Shown: positions 49,135 to 61,985, counted from the stretch's first letter. The stretch: DNA of 64,000 nt from Myxocyprinus asiaticus (GCF_019703515.2 NC_059346.1:16275001-16339000); one strand, 5' to 3'. Program-made: numbers and translations. The notes: generated by a model from the letters alone, not told the origin.

Positions 49135-50652
49135 TTAATGACTAAATTCATGCGTTCATGACCTCAAGACTACATTATTGTAATGCATTACTGGGAGGAT
49201 GTCCAGCAAGATCAATAAATAAACTTTAATTGGTTCAAAATGCAGCAGCCAGAGTGCTGACTAGAACCAAGAAATACGATCATATTAGCCCCATTTTATC
49301 ATCGTTACATTGGCTACCTGTTAAATTTCATATTAATTTTTAAATTCTGTTAACTACATACAAGCTTTGAATGGTCTAGCTCCACATTACTTAAGTGACC
49401 TTGTGACACGCTATATTCCATCACGTTCATTACGATCACAAAATTCTGGCTTGTTAATAATTCCACAAAAGGAGGTAGATCCTTTTCATATTTGGCTCCT
49501 AAACTATGGAATAGTCTCCCGAACAGTGTTCGTGATGCAGACACACTCACTCAGTTTAAGTCTAGACTAAAGATTCATCTATTTAGCCAGGCATACACCT
49601 AATTTATCCTTCAACTCACAATTAGGCTGCTTTAGTTAGGTCTGCCGGAACCAGAAACATCTAACATGATCTATAACTCTGCATAAAATTGATTGCCAGC
49701 TATGCTAATATTATTCTATTTGTTTCCATGTCTCGACCTCGGGATTACCAGAGGTTACCAGAGCCTGCCAGATCCAGCTCCGTTCCTGCTTGGTTTCGAA
49801 CTCCACTGCTACATGACACTGGGAGATGATGATGACAAACTACAGCCGGTGCTAGCCAGACATCGCTTAAGTTTTTTGACTTCAGAGGATGAACGGATGC
49901 CAACTCCAACTGTACATAGGATACTTCATATGCCACTGCCTAAACCTTGGATTTAGGATGGACCCAACCGAACCTCACCGAAATGCCATGCAGGCTAAAC
50001 TTCGATGCACCTCATCATTTATCTCTGCCTGCATCACCATTGTCTATTGATGGACTACACTCTATTGAAATGGAATACATAGACTATCATTTAATTGCCA
50101 ATAAAAGCCTTCATCAGCCAACTAACAAAGGACAATGCATCTATGTGAACTTCTGCAGTAAATCCAGGATGGACTTCAAAGACATTAGACATTCATCTTA
50201 AAGTTAATAAAAAAATATTTTATTTTTATTATTTTAAATACTGGACCTTAACTCTTACTTAATTTACAAATTTAAAACCATGAACTGCCCTGCACACAAA
50301 TAAATAATATTGGCATTATATTAATGTTGTTTAGCCAGAGGGGAACTGGCACCCACAGTGAGCCTGGTTTCTTCCAAGGTTATTTTTCTCCATTAACCAA
50401 CATCTTATGGAGTTTTGTGTTCCTTGCCACAGTCGCCTTCAGCTTGCTCACAGGGGTTCTAAATACAATTATTATTTAATTATTTAATTTCTATACACAT
50501 TTTACAATCATTTTTTATCAAACTACACAATGATCACTGTAAGACAATATAGATATTAGTTTCATTTTTTTTAATGCATGATTTCCTGTAAAGCTGTTTT
50601 GAAATGATGTGTGTTGTGCAATGCACTACACAAATAAAAATGACTTGACTTA
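49135..50652 (+). pseudogene. L2-clade LINE, 3' part
   Basis: The first 0.5 kb encodes the end of the ORF2 with several frame changes: QNAAARVLTRTKKYDHISP, LHWLPVKFHINF-like residues, then AL NGLAPHYLSDLVTRYIPSR (frame from about 49367). The long 3'UTR includes CAGGCATACACCTAATTTAT, CTGGTTTCTTCCAAGGTTAT and GTTTTGAAATGATGTGTGTT, ending ACAAATAAAAATGACTTGAC. This 3'UTR end is the standard L2 tail in fishes. It lacks the polymerase core. Confidence 0.8.
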
Positions 50653-50774
50653 AAAACAGTATTAAAATCATTGTGCTGTTCATGATGTTGCTTAATTTTA
50701 TATAACCAGCAAAATTATTGTAAAAAAAAAAAAAAAACGTGATTATTAAATACATCGCCCAGCTCTAGTAGAAA

Positions 50775-52339
50775 AGCAGGACAATGTAGATGAAGCTGGG
50801 GAGAGATAGGAAAAGAGGAATGGCTAAAAAATGAAAGAGTGAAGGATAGGAGTGCAGAGATTAAGAAATAAAGAAAGATAGAATGGGCTTGAGAAGTGAC
50901 CAGACAGGTTAAAGACTTTCTGGGAAGCAGACAGGACAAAGAGAGAGAGAGAAAGAGAGAAGGCACTTATCATGACATTGATTAAATAGAAGTTAAATAT
51001 TACCATCAAATGCTCGTTAGCATGTATACTCTGTATTGCTTTGGTAATGGGTTACTAATTGGCTGATGCGGAAATGCATGGCATGACTAAGTGATGTGGG
51101 TGGGGAATGCGAGTTAAAACCCTGTCAGTCTCTGGCAGGCTGCCCACCAATTGGATGTCATGCCAGAGCATGTGCCAATTGGAGGTGGCAAAGACTTTGC
51201 AGACTGAAGGCAGCTTCTTCGCACACAAACACAATTAATAGTTTGTTAGTTAATAGCGGCACCCTCCTTTTATCTGTCTCTCTCTTTCTGTTTAGTTCCT
51301 CTCTTACCTTCATGGGTCTAAAGCCTTGTGGAGTCTAGCAGAGAAAGGAGATCTGATGCTTTTACCACAATTTTTGATCAAAACTGAACTTATTTAACAT
51401 TTAAAGAGGGTTTAAGGCCACTTACAAAGTAGAAACACACACACTTGAGCCAGACAGATGGGGTGGGTTCTTATGGGAGTGCTGAGTAAGTCTTTGTAAT
51501 CAGACGATTATGATGATTACAGTGTAGGAGAACAAACTGTCAAGAGGGGACACAAACATGGCATGAGCCCAAGCACGTATGCACAATTGTGCTCTTAATT
51601 AGGTTTGTTCTCCCGACTACACAATTTATTTTCTGTTACGCTCCTCCCTTATCATTGAGCAATAAGCACCTGAAAAATCAAGGTCCTTTAAAGGTTCCTT
51701 GAAGCTTCTTCATTTTAAACAAAGAACCCTTTTATAAAGAAGCAGTTTTTGCTGTAAATTATTTCTGAGTGAGCCATATTATATGGTTCTTTTGGAATAT
51801 TAAAAAAAAAAAAAAAAAAAATTCTTGAATGTAAACTTTATAGATTAACAGGAAACGTGAAGGGTTCTTTCAAAAGTCAGCACATCGATGGTTTTCTAAA
51901 GAAGCAAGAAATTTAAAGCAAACATGAAATAGCCTTCGCAACCAATTTTACTTCTGTGATAAGATATTTATCAGTGAACAAATGTAAGGTGGGACAAGAT
52001 TTTTCCAATGGGAATTGACTGGATCCGGAGTGCCCGTTTCATACCAGAATTGAGCCAGATCTGAATAGAGCTCCAATGCAAATAGACATCAAGCTGTAAA
52101 ACACTCTTTGGTTCAAACTGGAATGTTTATCTTTAAGAGTGGAAACTGACAGTATTTCTGCCTATATGGTTCAAATTAGAAAGGAACAAAGAGGAGGATG
52201 AGGAATAGGAGGGGGAGGAGCAAGATTCAGTGACCTGCTGCAAGCATAAAATGTCAGGGTTGTGCTTGTAGCTTGTGAGGGAATCAGATTAAACAGCAGA
52301 AAAATGTTTTTATCCTGTGGTATGAATGCTTATATTTGA
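50775..52339. other. Upstream flank of tenm1, mostly single-copy
   Basis: A purine-rich tract runs 50775-50960. 51060-51220 is GC-balanced and complex (GCATGGCATGACTAAGTGAT, GGCAGGCTGCCCACCAATTG) and may be a conserved non-coding stretch. A poly(A) run is at 51804-51821. No gene recognised. Confidence 0.4.
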
Positions 52340-52990
52340 CTCTGACACTCAGGGAGGCAAAACTAACTTGGTCGTGATTGATTTTCATACTTATGCAGCT
52401 AATACACAACTGTGCATCTCTGTATCACCCTGTCATTTCAGCCATGTAGTCAGATTGGTTTATGTGTTGATGTTTCGACAGCTCAATGTACCGACAGATC
52501 AATGCATAGAAAATATTAACTCTTGGTGTCACTGAACTTTCCCCAACTAAACAAAGAGAAAATCGAAGGGTTCTTAGTCAGGGATAAAGCGTGGAGAGTG
52601 AAACTGTCTACAATGCAAAGATCCTCTGCTGAATACTAAGTCCCACATTAAAACTCTCTACATGTATGTATCGTTGGATAAGGATTTAAAGTTTGAGGTC
52701 CACATCAGGCGGGCCACTTAAACTGCTTTTTATCAGCTAAGAAGCACAATGAAAGCTCTTCTCTCACGAGCAGATGCTGAGAAATTGATGCATGTCTGGA
52801 CTGCTGTAATACTCTCCTGTCTGCTCTTGCCGAGAACGCCCCAGCTAGACTACAAATTAATGCTGCAGCACGAACGCTGACAGAGAGCAGAATGAAAGTA
52901 CACATTACGCACGTCTTAAAGTCCCTTTATTGGCCTCTCGTAAATTTTAGAATTGATTTGAAATTTTTGTTACTGATGTTCAGATCCCTT
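52340..52990 (+). pseudogene. L2-clade LINE fragment (polymerase end)
   Basis: Starts within the catalytic motif, read as DFHTYAANTQLCISVSP (YADDT has become YAANT), then INSWCH and LNKEKIEGFLV in another frame, NAAARTLTESRMKVHITHVL and SLYWPLVNFRIDLKFLLLMF, ending GTTCAGATCCCTT where a MITE begins. Several frame changes. No 3'UTR. Confidence 0.75.
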
Positions 52991-53768
52991 AAAGGGATAG
53001 TTCACCCAAAAATGAAAATGTATTCATTATTTACTCACCCTTGTGTTGTTCTAAACCAATAGGACTTTCTTTCTTTTTCTGTACACAAAGGGAGAATGTT
53101 TGAAAAAAAAATTCAGCTAAGTGATATCATACAATGGCAGTGAATGATGACCACCTCTTCAAGCTTCAAAAGGATGCAAAAGTATAATTCAGAAGTCTAA
53201 TAAATTATTCGGTGAGACTCATGCCTTGTTCTGAAGAAATCGAACGTATTATTTCGAGAAAATCTTGATTGACCGTTGCTCTCCTGTGCACACGAGAGTG
53301 CAGGAGAGCAGCAGTTACGCAGCCCCCGCTTGAGAGATGGGGCTTTCAAGTGAGAAACCACTTTGTTTTGCTTCAACTGGAGCACCAGCAATATTAAGAA
53401 CAGAAAACACAACACAGCTGCACACAAATCAGAGAACCAAACTTTCAAAACATGTCTGAAGAGTTTGAAGTCAAAGAGGAGATGCATTTCTATGACCAGC
53501 CTTTCGATAACTGAAACATTCAAAACCTCCAAACACTAAGGTCTCCAGTACTCTCTGTCTGACTGTGGCTTCATTGTGTATGTACGTCTCTTCAGTCTCT
53601 CTCAGTTCGATTTCCGAGTACTCCGGTTCAAACAAATAAGTTGGTCATAGAAATACATCTCCTTTTCAAGAACAGAAAAAGAAGAAAAGACCTATTGGTT
53701 TAGAACAACACGAGGGTGAGTAAATAATGAATTAATTTTCATTTTTGGATGAACTATCCCTTTAAGGG
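52991..53768. mobile_element. Family C MITE, most complete copy
   Basis: The left end is TTAAAGGGATAGTTCACCCA and the right end GGATGAACTATCCCTTTAA. The inner TIR words TCATTATTTACTCACCC and GGGTGAGTAAATAATGA pair, as do CTAAACCAATAGG and CCTATTGGTTTAG, giving arms of about 90 bp. The interior is non-coding (CGTTGCTCTCCTGTGCACAC, GAGAGCAGCAGTTACGCAGC). The LINE on its left and an inverted piece of the same LINE on its right end at the same base. Confidence 0.8.
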
Positions 53769-53898
53769 ATCTGAACACCAGTAAAAGAAATTTCAAATCA
53801 ATTCTAAAATTTACGAGAGGCCAATAAAGGGACTTTAAGATGTGCGTAATACGTATTTTCATTCTGCTTTCTGTCAGGGCTCGTGCTGCAGCATTAAT
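53769..53898 (-). pseudogene. Inverted duplicate of the LINE end at 52862-52990
   Basis: Minus strand: NAAARALTESRMKIRITHIL and KSLYWPLVNFRIDLKFLLLV, matching the plus-strand LINE just left of the MITE. Both LINE pieces join the MITE at CAGATCCCTTAAAGGGATAG. Confidence 0.8.
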
Positions 53899-54395
53899 TT
53901 GTTTTATAAGTTTGGTTCTCTGGTTTGTGTGCAGCTGTGTTGTGTTCTCTGTTGTTAATATCGCTGGTGGTCGGGTTTTAGAAAAACAAAGAGGTTTCTT
54001 GCCCCATCTTGCGAGTGGGGGAAGCGTACGTAACTGCTGCTCTTGTGCACTCTCATGAACGCACACAGAAGAGCAACGGTCGGTCAAGGTTTTCACTACA
54101 TAATAAGTTAGATTTCGTTGTTTCTCACCAAATCTTATTGTATGCCTTCAGAACAAGGCATGAGTCACATTGAATAATTTATTAGACTCCTGAATTATAC
54201 TTTAGCATCCTTTTGAAGCTTGAAGAGGTGGTCACCATTCACTGCCATTGTATGACATCACTGAGCAGAAGTTTTTTTCTAAATTTCTTCCTTTGTGTAC
54301 TGAAAAAGAAAGAAAGTCATACTGGTTTAGAATAACATGAGGGTGAGTAAATAATGAGTGAACTTTCATTTTTGAGTGAACTATCTCTTTAATAG
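53899..54395 (-). mobile_element. Second family C MITE, truncated, inverted
   Basis: Read on the minus strand it begins AGAGATAGTTCACTCAAAAA, then TGTTATTCTAAACCAGTATG, GTGGTGACCACCTC-like words, the GAGTGCACAAGAGCAGCAGT interior and stops at CAGAGAACCAAACTTATAAA next to the LINE piece. It has the same interior as the MITE at 52991, so both came from the same subfamily. Confidence 0.7.
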
Positions 54396-55169
54396 GTTTG
54401 CACCTAAATCAATATCAAATAAGCTTGTGCGGTTTCAAACAGGTCTCTGAGGTCCAGTCTTAACCACTGCCTGTTAGAAGACATTACACTCATAAGTCCT
54501 TTAAATGAAATCTAAAACACACTTGCAGCACAGCATTTGTACCATTTTCTTCATTCATATGGTAGTCCTTATTTACTATATGAATTTTTTACAGATCTGT
54601 TTAACTTAAATTTGTACTTGTGTACTTATTTAGCATGTTTTTATTTAATAACATATTTGCTTTGGCTTATGTGCCTGACAAACTAATTTTATTTTTAAAT
54701 CATATTACTTGTTACCTTATGATGCATATAATTTTTATGATTACATTTTTAAAAAAAACAACATACAAATTATTATTATTATAATTTATCTTATTTCTAT
54801 GACTTAAAGGAGAGTGATAATTTATAGTGTGTGTGTTGGGATTTTGGGCTGATCAGCTGGTAAGTCCGCTCTTTGTGTGTGTGGGCGGGTTTGGGTGGTA
54901 TAAGAGGACTAGGTTTTTAGGTTGCAAACTGGTAATTACAAGGGTATTATGTAATAAATGTGGTTTATGAGGACATTTCTAGTGTCCCGATAATTCAAAT
55001 CGCTTAAAAAATGTTTTTTTGAAAATTTAAAAATGCACAAAAATAGTTTTTTTTTTTTGTGAGGGTTAGGAGATAGAATCTATAGTTCGTATAGTACAGT
55101 ATAAAAAATGTTTATGGAGAGTCCTCATAACGATAGCCGCAACAACAACGTGTGTGTGTGTATATGTGG
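54396..55169. other. AT-rich flank, no gene recognised
   Basis: Nothing recognised except a TG repeat at 55150-55162 and short homopolymers. Confidence 0.5.
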
Positions 55170-55791
55170 CTGTGTCTCGTTTGGAAGGATGCGTCCTCCG
55201 GAGGTCGCATTTTTCAGCCGCATACGTCATTGAGGTTGTCTCGATTCAGAAAAGCGAGAAGGACACTTCAAATGCGACCTGCTTTCACAGGAATTCAGAG
55301 GATGCATGAGGTGTATCCTTCATGGGCACTCATAACCCACAATTCTTTGCTTCAACGGAAATGTCTAAAAAATTTGCCCGTAAATATGATGTTCAAATGC
55401 AAGTAATGTTAATTCCCAAGTTGAAGTACCTCAGTAGATGGGTGCAGAGTATATAATATGTATAATTATATTAATATATAATTAAAATAAAGTATTAGAC
55501 TAAAAGTCCACCTATAAAATCTATTTTCTCTTCTCTTTAAATCATAATAACTCTCCTAAAATGTACCTCATGCATTCCCTTCCAGAGGGACTTTGTTCCC
55601 CTCTCACTCAAAGCGCTCGTGCTTGTTTAAGAGTGGCGTGCTGTCATAGCAACCATGTTAAGTTCCGTTTCCGTTTGTCCTACGAAGGCCGTCTCATTTA
55701 AACGAGGCTTGTTTAAAGGAGGACACTCGGTATACTGCAGCCTTCAAAGGATGCGTCCTACCTAGCATGCAGCCTTCCAAACGAGACACAG
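55170..55791. mobile_element. MITE with CTGTGTCTCGTTTGGAAGG ends
   Basis: The left end CTGTGTCTCGTTTGGAAGGA is mirrored by CCTTCCAAACGAGACACAG at 55791. The subterminal words GGATGCGTCCTCCGGAGGTC and AAGGATGCGTCCTACCTAGC also repeat. Non-coding; 622 bp. No clear target duplication. Confidence 0.8.
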
Positions 55792-55795
55792 TCTG

Positions 55796-56371
55796 TGTCA
55801 TGTTTCCCTCTCCCTCATGTGTCTGCCATTGTGTTAATTACCTGCCTCAGCTCATGGCACTCGTTATCAGTGATCTACTGCAGCTGTTTTCCATTCTGTT
55901 TTATCACCTCTCTCCCTCTACTTAAACTCCCCATGTTTGCAGTCTTGTGTCAGTTCGTTTTGGTTCTCTGAGCTAATAACATGGTCTCTGTTGGTTAAGT
56001 TTCTTAACACATGTGCTCTGCTCATGTGTGTTCAGAGTTTTGTCCACCAATCCCTGACAATTTCTCCTCAGTGTTTCTCAGACAGACTCCAGATTAGCAC
56101 TCATTCCTCACCCTGGTTCTCTGGTCCTGGTTTGTCTGCTGCAAGCCCTCCTGTTCTCCCTGGGCTTCAATGTGGCTCTCTCCTGACTGTCAGTTCTCCA
56201 GTGGTGGGCCGCTGGTTTGGCTTCCTGTCTGGTTCCTGTGTGGGTGCTCACCAGGTCTGCTCTCCATTGAGAGCACCATTGCTCCAGTTCAGCCCCTTAC
56301 CCTCCTCCCCAACTAAATAAACTATTTGTCAAATTTCAGCTCTGCTTTTGGGTCCTCCTTCCAGATACCCT

Positions 56372-56373
<2 letters not shown>
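55796..56373 (+). mobile_element. Solo LTR of a Gypsy-like retrotransposon
   Basis: Starts TGTCATGTTTCCCTCTCCCT, has a TATA-like CTACTTAAACTCCCC at 55919 and a polyadenylation region ACTAAATAAACTATTTG at 56314. It ends with CAGCTCTGCTTTTGGGTCCT just before a TG microsatellite, where the usual ACA end is lost. This layout (TGTCA start, late AATAAA, GGGTCCT near the end) is that of fish Gypsy LTRs. No internal retroviral-type genes are next to it. The open frame inside is not a gene. Confidence 0.65.

Positions 56374-56424
<51 letters not shown>
56374..56424. repeat. (TG)n microsatellite
   Basis: About 24 consecutive GT units. Confidence 0.95.
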
Positions 56425-56427
<3 letters not shown>

Positions 56428-56857
56428 CACCATAGATTCCAAGAATCATAGATTTCCCTTTGGGAAAGTATTTCAATTAATTTCAATTTCAGATAATTTC
56501 CCATTTTTATCACACTTTAGGTCTTTCATATTTGCATAGGAGCTTTTGCATGAACAATGGTCTATGAAGCATATAAAGTCTGAAATTAAACTAACTCGAT
56601 TGAAGGAAAAAAGGCAAATATATTTGTTGACACAAACACACAAATATGAATGTCTGGCAATTTTTAAATATTTGCTTTAAATATTGTCAACCATAACATT
56701 AGCATGGTTTGACTGCTGGGAATGGTACAATGATACAGTCAGCCAGTAGAGACATATTCTCTCACAGAAACACACACTGTATCTACACAGTATATAATTT
56801 TCATTCATACATCTTCAGATTATCAGTGCAGACTTCCTGCGTTGATTCTCTCTAAGT

Positions 56858-56891
<34 letters not shown>

Positions 56892-59800
56892 CACACACAG
56901 AGCAAGAGAAGTTGACATTCCCTCATCCATCTCGCTCTATTGCCAGAGCCACTTCCTGCACTGAACGATTCTCTCACTCACACACAAACTCACAGACACA
57001 CTGACAAACACGCAAATACTTTTGAGGAGAATCAGATATGCTGCCCTGAGCAACTGCACAAACGTGTCAAAGCCCTGATACTGCCTAAAATAAAAGCTGA
57101 CAGCGCACACACACACACACGTACACCATCCGAAAACATGAAAGTCAAGCGCAGGTCAGCTAAGAATATTTCTTGCTGGTGGCATTTCTCTGTGTTCCCT
57201 AAAAGACAAACACACACAAACACACACACACACACCTGCTCGGTTCTTGTTTTCTACATAAAGCTGAAGCTAGTCAGACATCTCTGGGGGTCATATCTTA
57301 CAAAGATCATCGCCATGGAGACTCAGTCTGGAGAAGGGGTTAGGAAATGAATGGAGATGTTGTCCCCTGGCATCAAAATCAAAATTCTTTCCTTTTTCTT
57401 TTAAATATATCTCTCACCAACACTCTACAGACACGGAGAAAGAATCACCATTGGCTAGTTAATTTTCCTTTTTACCTGCCTGACTTTTGATGACATTTAA
57501 GCATAATGAAACTGATATTAAGCAAGATATTTAGCAAATCAGGAAGTTGGCATCTTTACATATATAAAGTATTAATATATATGAAGTGTATATTTTAATA
57601 TTAGATATTATTAAATGTTTTAGATTTTCATTATTTTAATTATATTTTAGCCTTTTCAAAATGCACAAATTTCACATTCTATCAATTTATATGATGTAAT
57701 GAAATTGCATTTATAATAATGATACTGTGAAGCTGTTTTCACTGTTTGAAATTTCATACACATTTTTAACGCAAAATATTTATCAGGTTGGAACCTAATA
57801 ATGAAAATAGAATTCCAAATATAACATTTAAGTGCTACTATACTGTATATCAAAAGTAATATGTAAAAAAACAAAAAAAAACAAACATAAGGTTTATGGG
57901 TCAGGGCTTTGCACAGGTTTTTACCAAATCCCTGCATATAGGCTAAGAGCCTATTTGATCAATTCTTCAATATTTACAGTGTTTGTTGAAGTTAAAATAT
58001 TTCATAATGTATGACTGCCCCTATAAATATATATTTACCCATTTATTACACTAACTACATTAAAACATTTTGTTACATGTTTGTTTATATGCATAATATT
58101 TTACAAGCATTTACATTGAGTTTACATTGATATGTAGAACAAGCGTTAAAATGGAACCGTCTCTTTTAAAACACCGGCAGTTCCACAAGCAAGTGTTTAC
58201 GGCTGGCAAAAATTAGCAAGAGAGAAGTTGCATGGTTGTTTTTACCTCATTCGTGCAATGTGTGATTAGAATTAGAGGTCGACTGATATATCGGTTTTAC
58301 CAATAATTACTTTATGGAACTATCGGGGGAAAAAAATCAACAGATAGTTGCCGATATTTTTTTTTATTTCTACATGTTCCTCTGTGGTCAAAACTCTTCA
58401 TCTGGTGAATATATAGGCTATAAAAGCTTAATTTGGTGAATATTTTGGTGGCCCAAAAATTTTTTTAAAAATGGGGCCACTATGTTTGATTGCTTACATC
58501 TTAATAATGCCTAAAGGCGTACTTCTACAACTTTTTGTGAACAACAAAATGACGTCACTATGACCTCATCCATGTGCCAAGTCACTGTTACCATCATTGT
58601 TTATGGACTAAAACAACATTAAGCGAAATGTTATATTAAAAAAAAGACACATATAAAGCATAGACATTATTGAACATTTATTTATATAACCTTTATTGAT
58701 TGTTGAGTTTATGTTGATTTTGACTGACAGTGTTGCTAGAGAAAAGGAAAAAAGTATTTAATAATATTGGAATACCGGACAATTGACAAGCAAACTCTGT
58801 TGATCCTCTATTGATGAATGATGATCTACTGTTAATGAATTACTGCTCATACAGTATTTATTAGCCCACATGACAATGTTTATTTTATAGTATTTTTGTT
58901 GTAATACATTGTAGATGATTGCAAGAGTGCATGTTTTGTTTGGAAGCACAGACCATCATTGTATTTTAGGCTTGTTTATAGCTGAAAGTCCCATGTTATG
59001 ATCCAAATATTTAATAAACTTCTTCATAAAAGAGTTGTAAGCCATGAACCAAACAACCAGCTCCGATGTGAATCACAACATTACAAACTTTAATTTGAAG
59101 CATAAAAGTATATGAAAAATCAGACAAAAAGAAGAAGGTATTTGAAGGTAATTGAATCAAAGATGATGGAAACATATAATACTATTGATTTTAAGTTGTT
59201 GATAAGTATCTATTGCAAGTGATAACACATGACCTGGTGACAGTCACTGAACACTGTAGCAGAGCAAGTGGTGTGGGGTAACTGCCTTACACATACTGCA
59301 TACAGCTATAGGCTAGGGAAAGAAGCAAGTAGAGCTGTCTCTGGCATGTTATAGATTTTAGATTGTAACCCATCATATTTTTCAGGAATGTTCTTTTCAA
59401 TCATATTGCTTGTCCTGCAACTCTTCAGCCTAAATGTCTTTAAGGTTATATTTGTTTTTTATCTTTTCTTACGTATATGAGAACCTGTTTTTATTTGAAC
59501 TTTGAGAATTTATATTGTGTATTAAGAGAACTTTATTCTGATAAAAATATGCATTTTGCTCAAATATTTTTTAAGTGTTGTTATATCTAATCAAGATTAT
59601 ATCAAATCGTGAACCTCATATCATATATCGAACCGAATCGTGTGATAACCATATCGACCCATCCCTATTTATGAGACATGTCTGTGAAATAGTTTTTATT
59701 AATTTACTACCTTAAAGTCAATATACATTTTTAAATCATTTCTTATGCAAAACCATTCGTTGTAGGTTTGCTGCACTTTTATTATAACACTCAAATATCA

Positions 59801-61575
59801 TGTTGTGATATAATCGATTTCAGATTTGACTATCCCTTAAATGTCATTGTGGAAAAGAAATGAACAGTGGCTTTTTATATGTCTGTCAGACTTCCTGTAT
59901 AATTGGGTGGTTCTTAGCCAAAATTAGATGCAAAAAAGCTCCAGCATAGCTGCAGCTCTGGAAGCCAAACAACAAGTACCAAAAGGACAAGAAACATGGG
60001 GTGGTTGACTTTAAGACAAGAAACAAAAGAGACAGATGCAATAGGCCATTCCTGGGGGTGAAAGCAGCTCGGTTCCTATTAATACTTGGCTTGTGTCTTT
60101 TGCCACTTGCTTTGGTGATTGTCATAAACACAATCTAAGCACCACTGATGCAAATCGGTTTGGTTAAAGAGCATCTACCAAGAATAAACTTTTAAATTAT
60201 AAATGATGTAGTAGATGGCCCCTCATGGGGGTGGTATACAAATCAAATATATTAAAATGTATCATTATTAATTATTTTTCTTTTCCAGATATGCAGCATG
60301 CTCAGTCCAGCAGATTGTGTAGCTCAGACCGATTTGTACAGCGCTGTGCAAAGTAGTGGATTTAAGTCAGACATCCCAAATGGCTAGTCGTTTAGCTGAA
60401 TAAACGTTTTTTTTTTTTTTAAATGTGCAGTTGCTAAAGAGCATTCATGAACACAGATTCAAGTCTTTACTTTTTTTTTTTTAAAGGAAAACAAAACATT
60501 TGCACAACTAATCTTAACATTTCTTATGTTAAAATATTCTGACAGTGGTTAGACTGATATGTGACTCCTTAACAGATCAGGCTCTTTTTGATTGAAGAGT
60601 ACAGAAGTCTCTTGGAATTTCTGAAGGCAAACGAGGCCACAGAGCATTAGAACATTTTACACAGGAGGAAAACTGATAGTTTGGTCCATAATTCATGGAG
60701 GTCCAAGCTTCAAAGCCCTTGATTCTACTTTGTACATGGTCTTATGACAAAGGATTAATGAACTGCAACTATTTATTTTTAAATATATAATATGGGGGGA
60801 GGGGTACCAGCTGCACGTCCAGTGCTGGTGTTTGCCAGTTGATTAGTGTCACCAACGTGCTGGATTGAGCAGCTGCAGCAACTCTGGAAAAATGACAAAA
60901 AGCTCTTTTTTCATTGGTCAGTCAGCTTTCATCGCAGTTTGTGACGAAGGCATGTTTGTCACTGTTCGAAAAAACAGGAAATGATGGCTCAATCATAAAG
61001 TAGCACGTAAGTGTAAGGGCGTTTATTTACAAGTTCCCAGGAAAGTGAAAATATATGTACAGGTGCCAAATATACTATCAAACTGACAACATAAACAAAA
61101 TAAACAAGCAAAACAAATCTTCAAAAGTGTCCAATTTCTTTCTATATATTCATATATACAACTTAAACATTCAGTTTCTCAAAGTACAGAGTTCCTTCTG
61201 CAACTAGGTTCTGAGTCTCACAAATCAACCCACTCTACTCCCACATCACAATGCATCCACAAGCTGCTTTTATACTCTATGTCCCTCCCCCAGAACATAC
61301 CATTAACAAGTATCAGCTTAAAAACTATGTAAACAATGTACACCTCACTGAAATTATAACAATTTCAAACATACATTCAAAGATCATCCTTCTATGATGA
61401 TAGGTCAAATATTTAACAAAAAAATATACACATAAGCTTTGGAAATGCTTGCATAACAACGGTCACTCCCAATCAGTGGGTGACCTGGAAATGGAACCTG
61501 CAACAAAACATAATAAAAGTACCCAAAATGGAGGATCGTGGAAGAAAACAGGAAACAACAGACAGATGACAGATA
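56425..61575. other. Mostly unassigned upstream DNA
   Basis: No gene recognised. 56850-57240 is rich in CA repeats with complex sequence between them (57020-57190). 58274 has AGAGGTCGACTGATATATCG followed by GGTTTTACCAATAATTA, a known type of fish MITE terminus without a found partner. 59620-59665 has ACCATATCGACCCATCCCTA, a hAT-like right end. 61010-61080, read on the minus strand, has AACTTGTAAATAAACGCCCT, resembling an LTR end. Homopolymers at 60407 and 60473. Confidence 0.35.
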
Positions 61576-61810
61576 CAGTGCATCCGGAAAGTGTTCACAG
61601 CGCCTCACTTTTTCCACATTTTGTTAAGTTACAGCCTTATTCCAAAATGGATTAAATTCATTATTTTCCTAAAAATTCTACAAACAATACCCCATAATGA
61701 CAACGTGAAAGAAGTTTGTTTAAAATATTTGCAAATTTATTCAAAATAAAAAACGAAAAAAATCACATGTACATAAGTATTCACAGCCTTTGCTGTGAAT
61801 ACTTTTATTT
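61576..61810 (+). mobile_element. Tc1 element end, truncated (fifth family)
   Basis: Starts CAGTGCATCCGGAAAGTGTT right after TA, then CACTTTTTCCACATTTTGTT, ACAGCCTTATTCCAAAATGG and TACCCCATAATGACAACGTG, the familiar terminal repeat of a fish Tc1 family. It is cut off at CACAGCCTTTGCTGTGAATAC before any coding sequence. Confidence 0.85.
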
Positions 61811-61985
61811 TTATTTTGCACTACTGATATTTTATTTATTATACAATATATTAATTGTTTTTTCACACTACTTTTATTTTCATTTTACATTGCAGAGTTT
61901 CTCATTGTACACAGCTATGCTTCAAATGTAGTTGTTGTCAAGCCAATAAAGCACACTAAAATGTAAAACTGAAATTGAATATAGT
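61811..61985 (+). repeat. LINE 3'UTR fragment
   Basis: Includes TTTTGCACTACTGATATTTT, GTTTCTCATTGTACACAGCT and GTCAAGCCAATAAAGCACAC with an A-rich tail, the 3' end type of Rex/CR1-like LINEs. No coding part. Confidence 0.6.

Larger units (their letters stand above)
44009..50766. mobile_element. hAT-type transposon shell, 6.8 kb, with two nested LINEs
   Basis: The left terminus is CAGAACTGGGCGATACTGC and the right ATACATCGCCCAGCTCTA, inverted repeats sharing CTGGGCGAT. The 8 bp next to them, GTACAAAA (44001-44008) and GTAGAAAA (50767-50774), agree at 7 of 8. Both flanks are purine-rich and read as one tract when the element is removed. Inside are the LINE at 45088-48355, a hAT end near 48650-48785 and an L2 LINE at 49135-50652. 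No hAT transposase is visible. Confidence 0.75.

Noticed and set aside
55937..56320. Open frame of 127 codons
   Set aside because: Falls entirely inside the Gypsy-like LTR and spans its polyadenylation side; not a gene.
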